Assembly: GCA_001567185.1 (NCBI GenBank) | Contig: LNFR01000001.1 | Coordinates: forward strand, 1-64,000 | Source: Bacteroidetes bacterium OLB12 | GTDB taxonomy: Bacteria; Bacteroidota; Bacteroidia; Cytophagales; Cyclobacteriaceae | Reading direction: 5' to 3' | DNA length: 64,000 bases | In this document: in pieces, positions 29,691 to 39,701 of the stretch | How positions within the stretch are numbered: position 1 is the first letter of the stretch | How the letters are laid out: every line of letters starts with the position of its first letter | Notes under the pieces: model-generated | What the model saw: only the letters and a program-made list of their open reading frames with translations | What the model was told of the DNA's origin: nothing | The model's database searches: none | Made by a program: the position numbers and the translations under genes

Positions 29691-30011
29691 CTAATTAAAC
29701 CACCACTTTTTATCCGTGTCGGAATTAAGTTTGATGATTTGCTCGCGTTGGGGTGTGATGGTTTTGGTAATTATCTTCCGAAGTTCAAGATCATATTTAA
29801 CCTCCAGCAAATACCAGGATACATTACCCTGAAAGTTTGAATTAAATTTTTGTTGGGCTTTCTGTACCAGGTCGTGTAGGGTAACGCCAGCCTCACCGGC
29901 CTGTTCCAGCGTATTGATTATAAAAACAGAAAGTATTTCATAATCCCGCTCCCGCATTTTTGTAGCCACCCGGCTCTGAGATTTCCGCAACCGCTCCTTA
30001 TCCATCTTCAT
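29691..30011 (-). CDS. Hypothetical small protein, winged-helix-like
   Basis: 106 residues, charged, without signal or membrane segments. A helix-rich start (RLRKSQSRVATKMRERDYEI) is followed by a pattern that could be a winged helix: an Ala/Gly-turn-helix (EQAGEAGVTLHDLVQKAQQKF) and a strand pair (YDLELRKIITKT). The protein ends in a basic, tryptophan-rich tail (KKWWFN). I do not recognise a named family. It lies convergent with the lactonase gene, 40 bp away, and no partner is visible. Confidence 0.6.
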   Translation of the reverse strand: MKMDKERLRKSQSRVATKMRERDYEILSVFIINTLEQAGEAGVTLHDLVQKAQQKFNSNFQGNVSWYLLEVKYDLELRKIITKTITPQREQIIKLNSDTDKKWWFN

Positions 30012-30215
30012 GCATTTACTAACGCACCATTCAATATTTTAGTTTCTGACTTAACAAATTCTTTACATTACGAATGAAACAAATTTACCTCTACCGATTG
30101 CGGAGTGGGTTGTAACCTCTCAGGGCTTTACCTGCCTTCTTCATTGCTGGCTTGTGTAATGCAGGGTATGCGTTCGTACACTGGTAAAGAATTCAGTCAT
30201 TCAGATTCTTTCCCG

Positions 30216-30223
30216 TACCTTTG
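30216..30223 (+). promoter_or_regulatory. -7 promoter element of the HelD gene
   Basis: TACCTTTG matches TAnnTTTG and lies 24 bp before the start at 30247. No clear -33 TTTG is seen. Confidence 0.45.
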
Positions 30224-30246
30224 CTGTTTAATTTGAGGCGCAAAGC

Positions 30247-32319
30247 ATGCTAAATCTTACGGAACAAGAAGAACTGAAATACCTGGAGGAAATAAAGGAG
30301 CGACTGGCACGGGCAATTAGTCGTATGGAAACGCGCGTGCGCGAATATTCCGAAGAACTACGCGAAAAGAAACAATACATTTTTGAAAACCAAAGCGGAA
30401 TGGATGAAGCAGACCATGTGGCTTCTGGCCAGTCCATCGATCGCATGGTTTCCACGGGCGAATCGGCTGTGGAGCGAAGACGAAAATTATTAAAGCTTAT
30501 GCAGTCTCCCTATTTCGGGCGGATTGATTTCAAGCAAGCGCAAGAAGAAAGGGAGGCTTCCATCTACATCGGGCTGGCTACGTTTACGGATGATGCGGAG
30601 CGGGTGAACTATATTTTTGATTGGCGCGCACCAATCTCTTCCCTTTTTTACGATTTTGAATTGGGACCAGCTACCTATCAGACGCTCAACCGGAAATTTT
30701 CAGGCGATATTCTGCTAAAGCGGCAATATAAAATCCGCGATGGACGCATGGAGTTTATGATTGAAAACTCGGTAAGCATCTTAGACGATGTACTGCAACG
30801 CGAATTGAGCAAATCGGCTGACGATAAAATGAAAAACATCGTAGCTACAATTCAGCGCGATCAGAACCAGATTATCCGAAACGAAACAGCCTCCGTCATG
30901 ATTATTCAAGGGGTGGCTGGTTCAGGAAAAACTTCCATTGCCCTTCATCGCATCGCCTTTTTGTTATACCGCTTCCGCGATACGGTGAAGGCAAAAGATA
31001 TTTTAATCCTATCTCCCAACAAAGTATTTGCTGATTATATCAGCAACGTATTGCCCGAGTTGGGCGAGGAGTACATCCCGGAAACGGGCATGGAGGAATT
31101 GGCGAATGAGTTGCTCGAAAACAAATTTTCCTTTCAAACCTTCTTTCAACAGGTAGCGGTTTTGCTTGAGCACCCGCACCCGGATTTTATTGAGCGCATC
31201 CGGTTTAAATCATCATTTGAGTTTCTCAGTCAATTGAACAAATACTTTATCCATCTCGAAAACAATTCATTTCAACCAATGGATTTAAAAGTGGCCGGGG
31301 TGGTTGTGCCATTTCCATTTGTTGTAGAGAAATTCAGATCATGGAGCCGCATGCCCATGGGCAGGCGCATTCCGGAAGTGGTGAAGGAAGTTTTGCAATA
31401 CATACGCAATGGGGCAAACCGTAAGTTAAGCGGTGGTGAGAAAGCAAAGGTATGGGAGCTGATGCCCCGCATGTTTAACATTCGCAGTGCGTTTGATGTG
31501 TATAAAGGTTTTTACAGTTGGATAGGTAAACCGGAAATGTTTCGGATGATGCACGGCATGAAACTGGAGTTTGCCGATGTGTTTCCGTTGATTTATTGTA
31601 AGATCCGCTTGGAAGGTATTCAGAGTTACGATCACATTAAGCACTTGCTGGTGGATGAAATGCAGGACTACACACCCGTGCAGTATGCAGTGCTTTCGCG
31701 CGTATTTAAGTGTAAGAAAACGATTCTGGGCGATGTGAACCAACCGGTTAATCCATACAGTGCTTCCTCAGCCGAAGGCATTGAAGAAGTGTTTCCGCAA
31801 GGAGAAATTGTGAAGTTGTTCCGCAGCTATCGATCCACGTGGGAGATCACACAATTCTCGTTGCGCATTAGCCCGAATGAAAACCTGATTGCCATGGAAC
31901 GACATGGTGAAGCGCCACAGGTATTGGGTTTTGGTTCTGCAGATGCAGAGGTGGAAGGCATTTACCAGGCGTGTTTGAAATTTACGGGTTCAGAAAATCA
32001 ATCGATGGGTATTATTTGTAAAACCCAGCAGCAAGCACAACAGCTATTTGAAAAATTGAAAAAAAAGCGTAGCCAGAACAAAGAAATCAAACTTCATTTG
32101 CTTACACCCGAAAGCACCAATTTCTCCAGCGGGATTGTTATTACGACCGTACACTTATCCAAAGGATTGGAGTTTGATGAAGTGCTGGTTCCGTTTGTAT
32201 CGGATCATAATTATAAATCGGATATTGACAGGCGCATGCTTTACATTGCCTGCACACGGGCCATGCATCGGTTAACGTTAACGTATGAGAAGGAGCGGAG
32301 TGGGTTTGTGAACGAATAA
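30247..32319 (+). CDS. HelD-like UvrD/Rep superfamily helicase (RNA polymerase recycling motor)
   Basis: 690 residues. The N-terminal 80 residues form a long charged antiparallel coiled coil (EEIKERLARAISRMETRVRE), the part of HelD that reaches into the RNA polymerase channels. The split ATPase has Walker A QGVAGSGKTS at 221-230, Walker B LLVDEMQDYTP near 470, and a C-terminal motor with TTVHLSKGLEFDEVL and RRMLYIACTRAMHRL. HelD proteins use ATP to clear stalled RNA polymerase and recycle it. Length and architecture fit the family. It ends at a bidirectional terminator shared with the RRM gene. Confidence 0.88.
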   Translation: MLNLTEQEELKYLEEIKERLARAISRMETRVREYSEELREKKQYIFENQSGMDEADHVASGQSIDRMVSTGESAVERRRKLLKLMQSPYFGRIDFKQAQEEREASIYIGLATFTDDAERVNYIFDWRAPISSLFYDFELGPATYQTLNRKFSGDILLKRQYKIRDGRMEFMIENSVSILDDVLQRELSKSADDKMKNIVATIQRDQNQIIRNETASVMIIQGVAGSGKTSIALHRIAFLLYRFRDTVKAKDILILSPNKVFADYISNVLPELGEEYIPETGMEELANELLENKFSFQTFFQQVAVLLEHPHPDFIERIRFKSSFEFLSQLNKYFIHLENNSFQPMDLKVAGVVVPFPFVVEKFRSWSRMPMGRRIPEVVKEVLQYIRNGANRKLSGGEKAKVWELMPRMFNIRSAFDVYKGFYSWIGKPEMFRMMHGMKLEFADVFPLIYCKIRLEGIQSYDHIKHLLVDEMQDYTPVQYAVLSRVFKCKKTILGDVNQPVNPYSASSAEGIEEVFPQGEIVKLFRSYRSTWEITQFSLRISPNENLIAMERHGEAPQVLGFGSADAEVEGIYQACLKFTGSENQSMGIICKTQQQAQQLFEKLKKKRSQNKEIKLHLLTPESTNFSSGIVITTVHLSKGLEFDEVLVPFVSDHNYKSDIDRRMLYIACTRAMHRLTLTYEKERSGFVNE

Positions 32320-32386
32320 GAATGCTTCGTGAAAAATCGGGAATCGTTTCTGCTACAGATCTTTTGATGTGATGTGCTATAAAACA

Positions 32387-32414
32387 ACAAAGCCCCGCGC
32401 GTGCAGGGCTTTGT
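32387..32414. terminator. Bidirectional terminator between HelD and RRM genes
   Basis: ACAAAGCCC and GGGCTTTGT pair around a GC-rich loop. T-rich tracts flank both sides, so it can end transcription of the convergent genes in both directions. Confidence 0.85.
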
Positions 32415-32434
32415 TTTATATAACTCCGTTCGGA

Positions 32435-32740
32435 TTAGTCTTTGTTATAACCACCACGGAAACCTCCACGGCCACCTCCCCGGTTGCCACCACCTTCTTC
32501 GCGTGGACGAGCTTCGTTTACTACCAGCACCTTCCCTAAAAAGTCGAAACCATTTAATGCAGCAATTGCTGCACGTCCGGCTGAATCATCGGCCATCTCA
32601 ACAAAGCCAAACCCACGGCTGCGCTGGGTAACTTTGTCCATAATAATTTTTGCTGAGCTTACTTCACCGTACTCGGCAAATAATTGTTTCAGCTGTTCCT
32701 CGGATGCCTTCCAGGGAATGTTTGCTACATAAATGTTCAT
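32435..32740 (-). CDS. RRM-type RNA-binding protein with Gly-rich tail
   Basis: 101 residues. One RRM domain fills residues 1-80: RNP2 IYVANIPW at the start and RNP1 SRGFGFVEM in the middle, followed by the usual AAIAALNGFDFLGKVLVV. The tail is rich in Gly and Arg (GGGNRGGGRGGFRGG). Such small proteins bind single-stranded RNA; in several bacteria they respond to cold or affect mRNA translation. It is monocistronic and ends at the shared terminator. Confidence 0.95.
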   Translation of the reverse strand: MNIYVANIPWKASEEQLKQLFAEYGEVSSAKIIMDKVTQRSRGFGFVEMADDSAGRAAIAALNGFDFLGKVLVVNEARPREEGGGNRGGGRGGFRGGYNKD

Positions 32741-32917
32741 TTTTGTTTTTTGAAATTAAGTGATAAATGTTCTTGCTAACTCAATAAGGCCTGCCGATAA
32801 ATAACACGATTTAGTGGACTACTTTTCAGGTGGGAATTATCTTATTAACCAACCAAAGGTAATAGTTTTTTTGAATTATCCTCGAAATCGGGCCATTTCT
32901 GCCTCCCTTATTTGCTT

Positions 32918-33391
32918 TTATTGATATTCGGGGTGGTCTAAAATAAACCGGGCCAGGCTCTTTCGGGCATTGCGGTGTATAGTGTTTTGAAAGAAGGGCG
33001 CCCATCCTAACAATAGGCCAGGTAGCCCCAATGCCTGCCGGCTCCACTTCCACAGATCGAAAGTATCGGTGTGTGTTAAAATAAACCCGTCTTTAAATGT
33101 AAATGCCGCATTTATTTTATTTACCACGGTTCTACCGGTTTTAGAGAATGTATAAGTGGCTGTCCATTGGCAATGGCCTGTCTGTTCACCCGCCTTTACA
33201 TCCGAAAAGGTTAATGAAAAATTGCGGGCATTCAGACACAACATATGCCACATGGCTTGTACTTCTTTGGCGTTCAGGTTGCGAAAAACAGGATCGGAAA
33301 ATGATGCATTGGCGTGGTAACAGGTATTCATCGTTTGCCAATCGCGTTGCTGAAAAGCTGTGTAAAATCGTGTAATCAGTTCGGTATGCAT
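32918..33391 (-). CDS. NTF2-like (SnoaL-type) protein
   Basis: 157 residues with the NTF2-like cone fold pattern: ITRFYTAFQQRDWQTMNTCYHANASFSDPVF at the start, then strands WTATYTFSKTGRTVVNKINAAFTFKDGFI and THTDTFDLWKW. The C-terminal 45 residues (ALGLPGLLLGWAPFFQNTIHRNARKSL) form an added helical part seen in a subgroup of the family. Function is unknown; members are small-molecule binding or isomerase-like proteins. No operon partner is seen. Confidence 0.85.
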   Translation of the reverse strand: MHTELITRFYTAFQQRDWQTMNTCYHANASFSDPVFRNLNAKEVQAMWHMLCLNARNFSLTFSDVKAGEQTGHCQWTATYTFSKTGRTVVNKINAAFTFKDGFILTHTDTFDLWKWSRQALGLPGLLLGWAPFFQNTIHRNARKSLARFILDHPEYQ

Positions 33392-33542
33392 TCTTTTTTC
33401 CGTTAGTGGAACAATCCGGTTGTTCGGTACGCCTGTGCTTTATTATCGGTTGCGGTTGTTGTACCTTTAAACACCAACTAAAATAATCAATTGTTGCGGA
33501 AGTTGCCTGTCAATAGTATTGATAACCTAAACCTGAAATAAA

Positions 33543-35412
33543 ATGAGTCGAAAAAAATCTTTTCTTAGGGATGTTGATGGTAGGATTAGTAAATGGATTA
33601 CTGGCCCAATCATTCAACAACTTACCCGTTACCACGCAAAAGCCACCGCTGCATGGTAAACATTGGATGGCCATTACCGGCAAACCGTTGGCAGCTACTG
33701 CCGGGGCAATGATTTTTTCGAAAGGCGGAAATGCAGTAGATGCATCGTGTGCCATGCTGGCCGCCACGTGCACCATGTTCGATGTATTAAGTTGGGGTGG
33801 CGAAACTCAGGCGCTTATCTATAATCCTAAAACAAAAAAAGTAATTGCCATCAATGCATTGGGTGTGGCACCCACCGGGGCTACGGCCGATTTTTTTAAA
33901 GGCAAAGGAATGAACTACCCGCCTCAATATGGCCCGTTGGCAGCGGTAACACCCGGCACACCAGGCGGCCTCATGGTAATGCTTGCTGAGTATGGCACAT
34001 TGAGTTTAAAAGAGGTACTTGCTCCGGCTATGCAATTAGCCGAAGGTTATCCCATTGAAGCACAAACCGCAAACAGTTTTGAACGCAGTAAAGAAACAAT
34101 TAAAGAGTGGCCCTATTCAAAAGCAATTTTTCTTCCGCATTTGGGTGAGAAACGCGAAGCTCCGGTGGCAGGCGAAATATTTGTGCAGAAAGATTTGTTA
34201 ACAACACTTCAAAAACTTGTGGATACTGAACAGCAAGCTTTGAAGAAAGGCAAGTCGCGAAAAGAAGCGATCTATGCTGCCTACGATCGTTTTATACAAA
34301 GGCGATATCGCCAAAGAAATTGCGCGCGGCACCCAGGAGAAGGTGGATTGATTACCGAAAAAGATTTAGCCAACTGGAAAGTAATTACCGAAGAACCACT
34401 AAGCATAAACTACAAAGGCATTGAAGTTTATAAAATGCAACAATGGACGCAAGGACCCGTAATGCTGCAAGCGTTAAACATGTTGGAGCACATCGATCTG
34501 AAAGCAATGGGTTTTAATTCAGCCAACTATATCCATACACTTTACCAGGTAATGAACCTGACATTTGCCGATCGCGATTTTTATTATGGCGATCCATACT
34601 TTGCACCTGAAGAACCAATTAAAGGGTTGCTTTCGAAAGAATATGCCAAAGAACGGGTAAAGGCTATTAATTGGGAAAGGAATGATACCAAAGCCGGTCC
34701 GGGCGATCCGTATCCATTTGAAGGCAAAACCAATCCCTACAAAGATTACCTGAAGCAATGGGCGCAGGCAGCTAATACAACCTATACGTCACCGCTTTCA
34801 GAAGAATATCTCCACCAGGTATTTTTGGGTACCACTTCCGTGGAAGCAGCCGATAAAGAAGGGTGGGTTGTTTCCATTACACCCAGTGGAGGGTGGAACC
34901 CGGCTTGCATTGCCGGTAAAACCGGAATCGGTTTAAGCCAGCGAATGCAAAGTTTTGTAACCGACCCAAAAGAAAATCCTTACAATGTAGTGGAACCGGG
35001 TAAAAGGCCACGCGTTACCCTAACACCTACACTCGCATTGAAGGATGGCAAACCGTTTCTGTCATTTGCGGTGCAGGGTGGCGATACCCAGGATCAAAAC
35101 CTGTTGCAATTCTTTTTGAATGTTGTGGAGTTTGGAATGACGGTACAAGAAGCAACCGAAGCGCCTAATATAAATACAGATCAGCTGCGGCTTTCGCTTG
35201 GCGGAGAAGATCGCAAACCAAAATACGGTAACCTTTTACTTCACGACAGCACACCACCTTATGTTCGGAAAGCATTGCAAGGTATGGGATACAGGTTACG
35301 TTTTGACGATCGCACCAGTGGCCCGATCAATGCCATCTATTTTGATTGGGAGCATGGAAGTTTCTGGGGCGGCTCCAGCAATCATGGCGAGGATTATGGA
35401 ATCGGGTGGTAG
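33543..35412 (+). CDS. Gamma-glutamyltransferase family protein, three apparent indels
   Basis: About 622 residues. The start at 33543 (MSRKNLFLGMLMVGLVNGLLAQ) becomes a good signal peptide if one base is removed from the A7 run at 33551-33557. Residues coded by about 34303-34352 read IQRRYRQRNCARHP in the main frame but KGDIAKEIARGTQE in the other, the family-like reading, so two compensating indels flank this 50-base stretch. The catalytic threonine is in GTTSVEAADKEGW. PLAAVTPGTPGG and RVTLTPTLALKDGKP are typical. The enzyme is predicted to be periplasmic and to cleave gamma-glutamyl bonds, as in glutathione, or to act as an acylase. Confidence 0.88.
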
Positions 35413-35461
35413 CAATAGCCCTGTGATACCCAATGGCTGGATAGTAAAGTGCAACATCCAA

Positions 35462-35869
35462 CTACACGCTAATACTCAAAATACTTTCGTGCGAAAGGGG
35501 TTTGTTGAGGTATTGTTTTACGTTGATGTATTTTTTGGATTTGTTAAAATCCTGCGGATTGATGGATGAAGTAAGCATCACAATCTTGCATTTTTTTTTA
35601 ACCAGAGATCCGAATTTTTCAAACTCATCCAGAAACTGAAAGCCATCCATCAAAGGCATATCAATATCCAGAAAGATAAGATCGGGCAACACCTTATCGG
35701 CCACTTCTAATTTTTCGATGTTGCGTAAAAACTCAATGGCGCTTTTTGCCCCGGTGTGGGTATAAATGTGCTGTGTAATGGATGCCGATTCAATCATTTT
35801 TTGATTGATCAGGTTATCAATCTCATTGTCGTCAATGAGCATTACGATACGGAATTTCGGATCAGACAT
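35462..35869 (-). CDS. Single-domain CheY-like response regulator
   Basis: 135 residues, receiver domain only. The acidic pair is in MLIDDNEIDN (the N..E..N form), the phospho-acceptor aspartate in LIFLDIDMPLMDG, the switch Thr/Ser in VMLTSS, and the lysine in YLNKPL. There is no output domain, so it acts by protein contact. No histidine kinase is adjacent. The ID(D/N)NEIDN start is the type common in Bacteroidota orphan receivers. Confidence 0.93.
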   Translation of the reverse strand: MSDPKFRIVMLIDDNEIDNLINQKMIESASITQHIYTHTGAKSAIEFLRNIEKLEVADKVLPDLIFLDIDMPLMDGFQFLDEFEKFGSLVKKKCKIVMLTSSINPQDFNKSKKYINVKQYLNKPLSHESILSISV

Positions 35870-35922
35870 GGTTAGCGCAGAAGTAAGATTTTAAAGATAG
35901 CCCGATTACAACTTTTTTGCAA

Positions 35923-37464
35923 CTACACATCAAACTTAATACCCTGTGCCAAGGGCAACGAGTTGCCAAAGTTGATGGTATTGGTTTGCCTGCGCATGTA
36001 GGCTTTCCACGCATCCGAACCGGATTCGCGGCCACCCCCGGTTTCTTTTTCGCCACCAAACGCTCCGCCAATTTCAGCGCCCGATGTACCAATATTTACA
36101 TTGGCAATGCCGCAATCAGAACCTGCATGGGAAAGGAATTTTTCCATCTCCTGCATGTGCGAAGTCATGATGGCGGAAGACAGTCCTTGCCTTACACCAT
36201 TCTGATAGGAAATGGCTTCGTCAATGGTTTTGTATTTGATCAGGTAAAGAATAGGCGCAAAGGTTTCGTGCTGCACGATTTCAAACTCATTCTTTACTTC
36301 GGCAATAGCCGGTTTTACATAACAACCCGATTCAAATCCTTTGCCTTTAAGAACACCACCGGGCACTACAAATTTTCCACCGGCTGCTTTTACCTGCTGC
36401 AATGCATTACGATAGGCTTTTACAGCCAGTGTATCGATGAGTGGCCCAACATGGTTATCCGGGTCAAGCGGATTGCCAATGCGTAATTGTTTGTAAGCCT
36501 GTTTCAGTTTTTCTTTTACAGATTCATATACACTTTCGTGGATGATAAGCCTGCGCGTAGTTGTACACCGCTGGCCGGCAGTACCCACCGCACCAAACAA
36601 CGCTCCGCGGATGGCCATCTCCAGGTTGGCATGCTCACTTATAATAATGGCATTGTTGCCACCCAACTCTAATAACGCACGGCCCAACCGTTCGGCTACG
36701 GTTTTACCAACGGCTTTACCCATGCGGGTGCTTCCGGTTGCAGAAATAAGCGGAACCTGTTCATGTGCCGCTAACCGTTGTCCTATTTTATAATCGCCAT
36801 TTATAATACAACTAACTCCTTCCGGTACGCCATTCTTCTTGAACACTGTATTAACAATGTGTTGGCAGGCAATTCCGCACAACGGAGTTTTTTCAGAAGG
36901 CTTCCAGATACACGTATCGCCACACACCCAGGCAATCATCGCATTCCATGCCCACACAGCTACCGGAAAATTAAATGCCGAGATGATACCCACCACACCC
37001 AGCGGATGGTATTGTTCGTACATTCTATGTTGTGGCCTTTCCGAATGCATGGTAAGTCCATGCAATTGGCGCGATAACCCTACCGCGAAATCGCAGATGT
37101 CAATCATCTCCTGCACTTCGCCTAATCCTTCCTGGTAAGATTTACCCATCTCGTACGAAACCAATTTACCCAAAGGCTCTTTGTATTTGCGCAGGGCCTC
37201 ACCAACCTGGCGCACGACTTCACCGCGTTTAGGAGCAGGTACCAACCGCCACGTTAAGAAAGCAGCATGTGCCTGCTTTACTACTTTGTCAAAAGCAGCA
37301 TCATCGGTTGCCAAAACGGAACCAATTCGTTTGCCGTCTGCGGGCGAAACAGAAATAATTGATTTTCCTTTTGAGCGGAGCCACTTTTGCCCGGTAGAAG
37401 TACCCGGGTTAGATTTTTTAATACCCAGTTTGGTAAGGGTTTCTGCGATGCCGAAATTTTTCAT
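35923..37464 (-). CDS. Aldehyde dehydrogenase, ALDH7 / alpha-aminoadipic semialdehyde dehydrogenase type
   Basis: 513 residues from the ATG at 37464 (MKNFGIAETLTKLGI); codons upstream to 37545 overlap the HtrA stop. ALDH motifs: NFPVAVWAWNAM, WKPSEKTPLCG, GSTRMGK, the glutamate in LLELGGNNAI and the catalytic Cys in GTAGQRCTTTRR. The RCTTTRR and LQVKAAGGK patterns fit ALDH7 (antiquitin), which oxidises L-2-aminoadipate 6-semialdehyde in lysine breakdown. The gene follows htrA on the same strand with a 31-bp gap. Confidence 0.88.
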   Translation of the reverse strand: MKNFGIAETLTKLGIKKSNPGTSTGQKWLRSKGKSIISVSPADGKRIGSVLATDDAAFDKVVKQAHAAFLTWRLVPAPKRGEVVRQVGEALRKYKEPLGKLVSYEMGKSYQEGLGEVQEMIDICDFAVGLSRQLHGLTMHSERPQHRMYEQYHPLGVVGIISAFNFPVAVWAWNAMIAWVCGDTCIWKPSEKTPLCGIACQHIVNTVFKKNGVPEGVSCIINGDYKIGQRLAAHEQVPLISATGSTRMGKAVGKTVAERLGRALLELGGNNAIIISEHANLEMAIRGALFGAVGTAGQRCTTTRRLIIHESVYESVKEKLKQAYKQLRIGNPLDPDNHVGPLIDTLAVKAYRNALQQVKAAGGKFVVPGGVLKGKGFESGCYVKPAIAEVKNEFEIVQHETFAPILYLIKYKTIDEAISYQNGVRQGLSSAIMTSHMQEMEKFLSHAGSDCGIANVNIGTSGAEIGGAFGGEKETGGGRESGSDAWKAYMRRQTNTINFGNSLPLAQGIKFDV

Positions 37465-37495
37465 AGGTAGAAAGAATAGTGCAAAACTAAGAAGT

Positions 37496-38926
37496 TTACC
37501 ACTCCATCCCAATACTCTGCTTTTCGCCATGAAGTAACCCTTCAATCAGCACACCACCTTTTTTCATTTCCATGGCCCGGTTTAAATCTTTTACATTGTC
37601 GATGGCTACCTTATCAATATGTGTAATAACAAAATCCTCTTTCACTCCGGCTGTTTTCCATTTGCCGGTTTCTATTTTTTTTACACGCACTCCACCATCC
37701 AGATTTAGTTCGTTTAGTTTTGAATATGACAAATCTTCAAAATGAGCGCCTTCAATCTCATACCGCACAGTTCTTTCCTTCACTTCTTCCGATCCTTCAA
37801 AATTCTTAAGAACAGATACAACTTCTTTTTCTAACCCGTTGCGCAGGTAGGTTACCAACACCGATTGGCCTGGCCGTTTCCGTGCTACCCACTCCTGCAA
37901 TTCAGAAACACCGGAAACCCGATGTTTATCAATGGCCACAATAACATCACCCGATTCCAGGCCCGAAGCTTCGGCTGCACTGCCTTTGTTAACCCGGCTA
38001 ATAAAAACACCTTGTACCACACTCAGTTTACGGTCTTCCGCAAGATCGGGGGTTACACTATTGATCTGCACACCCAATAGTCCGCGCTGTACCGTTCCAA
38101 ATTCCAATAAATCGTCCATGATTTTTTTTACCAGGCTTACCGGAATGGCAAATGAATAGCCATCGTACCCTCCGGTTGAAGTTGCTATTGCCGAGTTAAT
38201 ACCAATCAATTCGCCTTTCAGGTTTACCAGGGCACCACCACTATTGCCGGGGTTAACTGCAGCATCGGTTTGAATGAATGATTCAACCTGCAGATTATTG
38301 CGATCGCCCAGAATACCGATATTGCGGGCTTTGGCGCTTACAATTCCCGCGGTAACGGTCGAGGTAAGTTCAAAAGGATTTCCAATTGCCAATACCCACT
38401 CTCCGGTTAAAAGATTATCGGAGTTGCCATACTTTACAAAAGGAAGATTGTGGGCTTTAATTTTAAGCAGGGCTAAATCGGTGGTAGGATCCTGGCCAAC
38501 CAGCTTGGCAAAAAAACGCTGGTTATTATCTAACACTACTTCAATGGAGTTGGCATTTTCAATCACATGGTGGTTGGTAACAATATAGCCGTCATCGGAA
38601 ATAATGACACCCGAGCCAGACGATTGGGCATGTGGATTAAAATATTGTTCCAACGCATTGAGACTAAACCTTCCACCACCATAGATGGTACGCACATGTA
38701 CCACTGCCGGTGTAACCAATTTGGCAGCGGCTTCGAAGTTGATGGGAGCAATGTTTCGGTAGCGGGTTGAGTCTGCAGTATAGTTGGCGAGCCTCAGGTT
38801 CTGTCTTTCTTCAATGGAGTTGTAAGCCGGCCCCGCATCGAAATATTTTAATGTAAAAATAGAACCTGTAATAGCTCCAATAAATGCCGAACAGGTAACC
38901 AGTAATATCAATAACGAGCGCTTCAT
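37496..38926 (-). CDS. HtrA/DegP-like serine protease with PDZ domain
   Basis: 476 residues. An N-terminal signal anchor (LLILLVTCSAFIGAITGSIF) is followed by a trypsin-like domain with catalytic triad H120 (TNHHVI), D150 (TTDLALLKI) and S229 (PGNSGGAL). One clear PDZ domain (GVFISRVNKGSAAEASGLESGDVIVAI) follows, and a shorter second PDZ-like region closes the protein. It acts in the periplasm on misfolded envelope proteins. It lies next to hsp20 and the CreD operon, so this part of the window is rich in stress functions, although a common regulator is not shown. Confidence 0.95.
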   Translation of the reverse strand: MKRSLLILLVTCSAFIGAITGSIFTLKYFDAGPAYNSIEERQNLRLANYTADSTRYRNIAPINFEAAAKLVTPAVVHVRTIYGGGRFSLNALEQYFNPHAQSSGSGVIISDDGYIVTNHHVIENANSIEVVLDNNQRFFAKLVGQDPTTDLALLKIKAHNLPFVKYGNSDNLLTGEWVLAIGNPFELTSTVTAGIVSAKARNIGILGDRNNLQVESFIQTDAAVNPGNSGGALVNLKGELIGINSAIATSTGGYDGYSFAIPVSLVKKIMDDLLEFGTVQRGLLGVQINSVTPDLAEDRKLSVVQGVFISRVNKGSAAEASGLESGDVIVAIDKHRVSGVSELQEWVARKRPGQSVLVTYLRNGLEKEVVSVLKNFEGSEEVKERTVRYEIEGAHFEDLSYSKLNELNLDGGVRVKKIETGKWKTAGVKEDFVITHIDKVAIDNVKDLNRAMEMKKGGVLIEGLLHGEKQSIGMEW

Positions 38927-39016
38927 ATCCTCACTTTACAGGTAAGGTACGGCTAAAGCAATAAACTCAGGAACTGAAAAAGGATTTTTTTGATGGCCAG
39001 GCGATAAACTACATAA

Positions 39017-39046
39017 AAAAGCGCCCCCCGTTTCCGGAAGGGCGCA
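39017..39046 (-). terminator. Terminator of the hsp20 gene
   Basis: On the minus strand GCGCCC-TTCCGGAAACGG-GGGCGC is followed by TTTTTTAT, 26 bp after the stop of the Hsp20 gene. Confidence 0.85.
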
Positions 39047-39071
39047 ACCTAAACCTAACCCCACTTTGTTA

Positions 39072-39500
39072 TTAGCTGACTTTAATTGTCTGCTTTAAAA
39101 CTTTCTTCTCATCTTTTGGGATGCTTATTTCCAAAATGCCGTTGTTGTACTTCGCATTGATTTTAGAGGCATCTACATTTTCAGGAAGTGTAAAGGAACG
39201 GCTGAAAGAACCATAGTGCGTTTCAATCGCGTGGTAATTTTTTTCTTTCTTCTCGTTTTGGAACTTACGTTCACCGCTTACAGTAAGGAAGTTGTCATTT
39301 ACTTCGATCGTAAAGTCTTCTTTGTTAAGACCGGGCACAGCCAGTTGTACTTCGTAGGCATTGGAAGTTTCAACCACATCGGTTTTTGGTACAAAGGTAG
39401 AACCACCGGAACGGGTAAGTGAATCGTTAAAGAAACGATCTACCAACGCACTGAACGATGTAGGTACAAACTCATTGGCGTTATAACGGATGATGCTCAT
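39072..39500 (-). CDS. Hsp20/alpha-crystallin small heat-shock protein
   Basis: 142 residues. The alpha-crystallin domain runs from about 38 to 135: TDVVETSNAYEVQLAVPGLNKEDFTIEV, then a GERKFQ loop and SFTLPENVDASKINAKYNNGILEISIPK with the A-x-x-x-N-G-(I/V)-L signature. It ends VLKQTIKVS, a short tail with an IxV-like motif for oligomer packing. It holds unfolding proteins in solution for later refolding by ATP-dependent chaperones. An inverted repeat in the upstream region may regulate it. Confidence 0.96.
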   Translation of the reverse strand: MSIIRYNANEFVPTSFSALVDRFFNDSLTRSGGSTFVPKTDVVETSNAYEVQLAVPGLNKEDFTIEVNDNFLTVSGERKFQNEKKEKNYHAIETHYGSFSRSFTLPENVDASKINAKYNNGILEISIPKDEKKVLKQTIKVS

Positions 39501-39522
39501 AATTTTAATTTTTTAAGGTTTA

Positions 39523-39545
39523 ACATGTGTTTTAAACTCACATGT
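39523..39545. promoter_or_regulatory. Inverted repeat ACATGTG-N9-CACATGT upstream of hsp20
   Basis: Seven-base perfect arms 23-45 bp before the Hsp20 start. It does not match the CIRCE element. It may be an operator or a 5' UTR hairpin; no regulator is known. Confidence 0.4.
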
Positions 39546-39701
39546 ATCACTTCAGGGAAAAGCGTGCCGATGGGTATTTCGCATCATTTTCAAGACTATT
39601 TGGCTGATTTTATTTAAATAACAGGCATAAATCTGTCATTATGTCCATTCTAAGCTTCTTCATTCAGGAAATAAACAGTTTGCTATCGCAGATGACAAAG
39701 A

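Noticed and set aside
36778..37138. Plus-strand ORFs opposite the ALDH7 gene
   Set aside because: They are antisense shadows; the minus-strand gene has all ALDH motifs.
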